A DNA stretch of 46,050 bases, taken from assembly GCF_013823385.1 (NCBI RefSeq), contig NZ_PNMA01000031.1:1-46050 (forward strand), in the 5' to 3' direction. Source of the stretch: Hyphomonas sp. (GTDB lineage Bacteria; Pseudomonadota; Alphaproteobacteria; Caulobacterales; Hyphomonadaceae). Each line of letters starts with the position of its first letter. Position 1 is the first letter of the stretch. The translations under genes and the position numbers were made by a program. This document shows, piece after piece, positions 43,064 through 46,050 of the stretch. Below the pieces are notes generated by a model. It worked only from the letters and a program-made list of their open reading frames with translations. It made no database searches and had not been told where the DNA came from.

Positions 43064-43126
43064 CGCCGCCTGAGGGGGTGCTAGGCCGCGCGCAGCTTTC
43101 CCAACGCCTCTGAAGGAGCAGCCCAT

Positions 43127-44713
43127 ATGTCCGGCGCCCCCGTCACCCTCCGCCGCGCGCTTATCTCCGTGTCCGACAAGACCGGCCTGATCGACCAGGC
43201 CAGGCGCCTCGCCGCCCTCGGCGTCGAGCTTGTCTCCACCGGCGGCACGTCGAAAGCGCTCAAAGACGCCGGCCTCGCGGTGAAAGACGTCTCCGACCTC
43301 ACCGGCTTCCCCGAAATGATGGACGGCCGCGTCAAGACGCTCCATCCCGCTGTGCATGGCGGCCTCCTCTACCTGCGCGACAACCCCTCCCACGTCAAAG
43401 ACGCCGAAACCCACGGCATCGGCGCCATCGACCTCATCTACGTCAACCTCTACCCCTTCGAGGCGACCGTCGCCTCGGGCGCAGATTTTGAAACCTGCAT
43501 CGAGAATATCGACATCGGCGGCCCCGCCATGCTGCGCGCCGCCGCCAAGAACGGCGCCTTCGTCGCCGTCTGCACCGATGGCGGGGATGTCGACGCTGTC
43601 CTTGCGCAGGCCGAGGCCACCGGCGCGGTCTCCCCCGCCCTCCTCCGCAAGCTGGCCGCCAAGACCTATGCCCGCACCGCCGCCTATGACGCGGCCATCT
43701 CCGGCTGGTATGCCAAGCAGATCGGCGAGGACGCGCCGGACTGGGCCGCCATCGGCGGGCGCCTCCAGCAATCCCTGCGCTATGGCGAAAACCCCCACCA
43801 GAAAGCCGCCTTCTACGTTACCGGCGAGAAGCGCCCCGGCGTCGCCACCGCGCGCCAACTTCAGGGCAAGGAGCTTTCCTACAACAACATCAACGACACC
43901 GACGCCGCCTATGAGCTGATCGGCGAACTGGGCGCGGAAAAACCCGCCGTCGCCATCATCAAGCACGCAAACCCCTGCGGCGTGGCCCTTGGCCCGAACA
44001 TCATCGAAGCCTACAAGGCCGCCCTCGCCTGCGACCCGACCTCCGCCTTTGGCGGCATCGTGGCCCTCAACCGCCCTCTGGACGAGGAAACCGCAAAAGT
44101 CATCACCGAGATCTTCACCGAAGTCGTCATCGCGCCGAGCGCGGACGCGGCGGCTGAAGCGGTCTTCGCGAAAAAGAAAAACCTCCGCCTCCTGATCACC
44201 GACGGCCTGCCCGACCCCGCCGCAGGCGGCATCTTCGCCAAGACCGTCGCCGGCGGCTTCCTCCTGCAGGACCGGGACGCCGGCCGCATCCATCTCGACG
44301 ACCTCGAAGTCGTCACCAAGCGCGCGCCCACCCCGCAGGAACTCGAAGACATGCTGTTTGCCTGGCGCGTCGCCAAGCATGTGAAATCCAACACCATCGT
44401 CTACGCGAAAGACGGCGTCACCGCCGGCATCGGCGCAGGGCAAATGAGCCGCATCGACTCTGCCCGCATCGCCGCCCGCAAGGCGCAGGACGCTATGGAG
44501 GCCGCCGGCTGGGCAGAGCCGCGCACCAAAGGCTGCGTCGCCGCCTCCGACGCCTTCTTTCCGTTCCCGGACGGTCTCTTGCAAGCCGCCAGCGCCGGCG
44601 CCACCGCCGTCATCCAACCCGGCGGCTCAATCCGCGATGATGAGGTGATCGCCGCAGCGGACGAAGCGGGGCTCGCGATGGTGTTCACGGGAATGCGGCA
44701 CTTCCGGCATTGA
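43127..44713 (+). CDS. purH: PurH, bifunctional AICAR transformylase/IMP cyclohydrolase
   Basis: This 528-residue enzyme performs the last two steps of IMP synthesis. The N-terminal cyclohydrolase (MGS-like) domain shows [33 protein letters not shown] and [20 protein letters not shown]. The transformylase domain has [13 protein letters not shown] and the catalytic [13 protein letters not shown] (Lys-His pair), then [25 protein letters not shown] and [12 protein letters not shown] close it. An AAGGAG site precedes the ATG by 9 bases. The reverse strand holds a long chance frame, which I reject. Confidence 0.98.
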   Translation: MSGAPVTLRRALISVSDKTGLIDQARRLAALGVELVSTGGTSKALKDAGLAVKDVSDLTGFPEMMDGRVKTLHPAVHGGLLYLRDNPSHVKDAETHGIGAIDLIYVNLYPFEATVASGADFETCIENIDIGGPAMLRAAAKNGAFVAVCTDGGDVDAVLAQAEATGAVSPALLRKLAAKTYARTAAYDAAISGWYAKQIGEDAPDWAAIGGRLQQSLRYGENPHQKAAFYVTGEKRPGVATARQLQGKELSYNNINDTDAAYELIGELGAEKPAVAIIKHANPCGVALGPNIIEAYKAALACDPTSAFGGIVALNRPLDEETAKVITEIFTEVVIAPSADAAAEAVFAKKKNLRLLITDGLPDPAAGGIFAKTVAGGFLLQDRDAGRIHLDDLEVVTKRAPTPQELEDMLFAWRVAKHVKSNTIVYAKDGVTAGIGAGQMSRIDSARIAARKAQDAMEAAGWAEPRTKGCVAASDAFFPFPDGLLQAASAGATAVIQPGGSIRDDEVIAAADEAGLAMVFTGMRHFRH

Positions 44714-44717
44714 GGGA

Positions 44718-45440
44718 CTATTGTCCTTGCGAGGGAGTCGGCCTGGAAAATCTTACGATTTCCGGCGGATTTTTTCCATCCACCTCATCGATAATCGATT
44801 GGTGGCCGCTTCTATGCCAATCCCTTATATAACTGCCCCAAATGCCCATTTCTGCGAAAAGATCTGCAGCTTCTTCTTCGGTAGTTACCTGCTTTGATCG
44901 CACCGCGTATTCGATCATGGCTAAGCCAATTTGTTTTGCAGCATCCTCTTTGGCTTCGTAGAAGAGCTTTTCCATTGGCCATAGCTCCCGCGCTTTCGTT
45001 GCCGGAGCGCAATAATGCATGCTGTTGGAGTCAAATAGGAAAACTCTTCGAGCCAAGTCTGTCTTCATTTGTGAAGAGAGCCCCGGTTGATCAATTACAA
45101 AAATGGGAGACGCATACTCCTCGCCTTCAATGACGATCGTGGTGTTTTGAAATTTTATCCAGTTGTCATCGTAAACTAGGCTAAATAGGCATTGTCCAGG
45201 ATGCGTAAAGACGACCACGCCATTGTCAGTCTCGTTGCGCTCTGCGGTCTTCATATCCGGAGGTCCAGAGAAACCGTAAGAAATCGACGTTTGCGGACCA
45301 ACGCTGTTGGTCGAGAAAACCGTGCCCCGGGCATGAGGGGCTGTGGGGGCATAATTGGTACAACCGGCCAACCCGCAATAGGCGCCAATTGCCGTAATCC
45401 TAAGCAGTACGATCATGGAAAACTTGCATCCCCACCACAT
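44718..45440 (-). CDS. Orphan lipoprotein of unknown function
   Basis: This protein of about 240 residues starts [20 protein letters not shown] and continues to the lipobox CGLAGC (Cys27). Beyond this come [20 protein letters not shown], then [20 protein letters not shown], and a helical end. A start at 45416 (MIVLLRI) is also possible. GC content is well below that of purH, and the gene is flanked by repeats, which suggests acquisition. It is not recognised. Its C-terminal stop lies 5 bases past purH, so the two genes converge. Confidence 0.72.
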   Translation of the reverse strand: MWWGCKFSMIVLLRITAIGAYCGLAGCTNYAPTAPHARGTVFSTNSVGPQTSISYGFSGPPDMKTAERNETDNGVVVFTHPGQCLFSLVYDDNWIKFQNTTIVIEGEEYASPIFVIDQPGLSSQMKTDLARRVFLFDSNSMHYCAPATKARELWPMEKLFYEAKEDAAKQIGLAMIEYAVRSKQVTTEEEAADLFAEMGIWGSYIRDWHRSGHQSIIDEVDGKNPPEIVRFSRPTPSQGQ

Positions 45441-45562
45441 TCCGTCTTGTTCCCCGCCATTGGTCGACCGTCTTTCATTGAAGCTAACTCCGACAAACAA
45501 CTCGAGGCAAGCGTAGTCAATCGAACGGCGTTTAGCCAAGTCTGGATATACAAATGAACAAG

Positions 45563-45666
45563 CGTAGGGTGGGTTGAGGCGTAGCCGATACCCATCGGGC
45601 TGCGGCGCGGAGGAATGCGAGGTGGTGGGTATCGACCCGCTTTCGCGGGCCTCAACCCACCCTACG
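45563..45666. repeat. Nested palindromic repeat with 18-bp perfect ends, copy B
   Basis: CGTAGGGTGGGTTGAGGC (45563-45580) and its exact inverse (45649-45666) flank an inner inverted repeat CGATACCCA/TGGGTATCG (45586-45594 and 45626-45634) and a small CCCGC-tttc-GCGGG hairpin. The ~104-base element could form a cruciform. It is related to the element at 16551-16618. It has no coding capacity. Confidence 0.85.
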
Positions 45667-45710
45667 GGTACGGAGCAAGGCCGCCCCTTTCCTCTTTGCT
45701 TTGAGCAGCC

Positions 45711-45774
45711 CCACCCCACCCCTCCCCATGACTATGGGGAGGGGAGGGGTGGGGTGGGGTGGGGCTCAGCGGGG
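45711..45774. repeat. G/C-rich palindrome in the terminal intergenic region
   Basis: A pyrimidine/purine-rich hairpin has arms CCACCCCTCCCCAT-like and ATGGGGAGGGG-like around a TGACTA-type loop, followed by three GGGGT units. It belongs to the widespread 'CCCTCCCC' repeat type and has no gene. This and its neighbours fill the final 610 bases (45441-46050), for which I see no coding sequence. Confidence 0.65.
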
Positions 45775-45807
45775 ACAAGCACGCCCCCTATCCCCCAATC
45801 TTCCCCC

Positions 45808-45968
45808 GTCATCCCGGAAATCGCGCAGCGATTATCCGGGCCCCAGAATCCCCCGTGTCATCCCGGCCAAGGCCGCGCAGCGGCCGCAGAGCCGGGACCT
45901 TCTCTCCGCTCTTGTTCCACCTCCAGCAGGTCCCGGATCGGCCCTCCGGGCCGTCCGGGATGACACGG
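45808..45968. repeat. Nested GTCATCCCGG palindrome
   Basis: CCGTGTCATCCCGG (45853-45866) and CCGGGATGACACGG (45955-45968) are perfect 14-bp inverted arms. Inside them CCGGGACCT (45892-45900) and AGGTCCCGG (45928-45936) form a second perfect pair. A related GTCATCCCGG unit begins at 45808. Such GTCATCCCGG...CCGGGATGAC elements occur repeatedly in other alphaproteobacterial genomes, by general knowledge. Confidence 0.8.
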
Positions 45969-46050
45969 AAAATGAAAAACTTATCCGCCCGGGTCCCTCC
46001 CTCGCGCAAACTCACGCCTATCCTCCCCACAGGAGCCGCGCCGGTACCGT

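Noticed and set aside
41504-44617. A 1037-codon open frame on the minus strand opposite the heparinase-like gene and purH
   Set aside because: It lies antisense to two well-supported genes. Its Gly/Ala/Asp-rich translation has no domain, and such frames arise by chance when GC-rich third positions suppress stop codons.

Overview
The window looks like chromosomal DNA of a GC-rich alphaproteobacterium. A Caulobacterales or Hyphomonadaceae relative (Hyphomonas-like) fits best; this is inferred from gene content only. Pointers are an 89-residue GapR/DUF2312 protein, the zinc-free form of ribosomal protein L36, an ECF sigma factor next to a ChrR-type cupin anti-sigma factor, SdhAF4/DUF1674, and the order rsmB - lipoprotein - rpe - heparinase II/III-like - purH. 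There are no rRNA or tRNA genes, no CRISPR array, no transposase and no phage module. Most of the window is housekeeping DNA interrupted by a few lower-GC singletons.

Region 1-13.2 kb: a truncated gene end, then a divergent pair (quinone oxidoreductase; isoaspartyl peptidase - small membrane protein - TrmH-type methyltransferase operon), the ECF sigma/ChrR pair, an IalB-like secreted protein, an OmpA lipoprotein, rlmN, a fused membrane/spermidine-synthase-like protein, a phosphodiester glycosidase-like lipoprotein with DUF2164, a YffB-like protein, a PHB-depolymerase-like esterase, and an ArsR-AHSA1 operon with clear operator repeats.

Region 13.2-25.5 kb: a TPP riboswitch controls a DUF1801 gene and thiC. 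A lower-GC orphan membrane protein follows, then a YkgJ-type cysteine cluster protein, DUF4168, a YmdB phosphodiesterase, a large lipoprotein, a YgjP-type metallopeptidase, MotA, an MFS transporter and an MltB-like lytic transglycosylase.

Region 25.5-33.2 kb: rpmJ (missed by long-ORF searches), a HAD hydrolase, a TPR protein, an alpha/beta hydrolase, gapR, a basic proline-rich protein, two SDRs, a small unknown protein, an EamA transporter and an extended SDR. The extended SDR is preceded by a 10-bp-phased GGACA array and a dyad operator.

Region 33.2-46 kb: an AT-rich XRE-ImmA/IrrE plus DUF4411 (PIN-like) pair that resembles a toxin-antitoxin or defence module; a GNAT gene; a cluster of palindromic repeats; an OhrR-like regulator divergent from an exported haloperoxidase-like hydrolase, with four TATCGCGATA-type sites between them; sdhAF4; htpX; rsmB; a glycine-zipper lipoprotein; rpe; heparinase II/III-like; purH; an orphan lipoprotein; and a terminal intergenic region full of nested inverted repeats.

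The most promising unusual signals are the phased GGACA array, the four-site OhrR-like operator, the ChrR-like anti-sigma factor lacking all zinc ligands, the DUF1801 gene inside a TPP-riboswitch operon, and the ImmA/IrrE-DUF4411 island.
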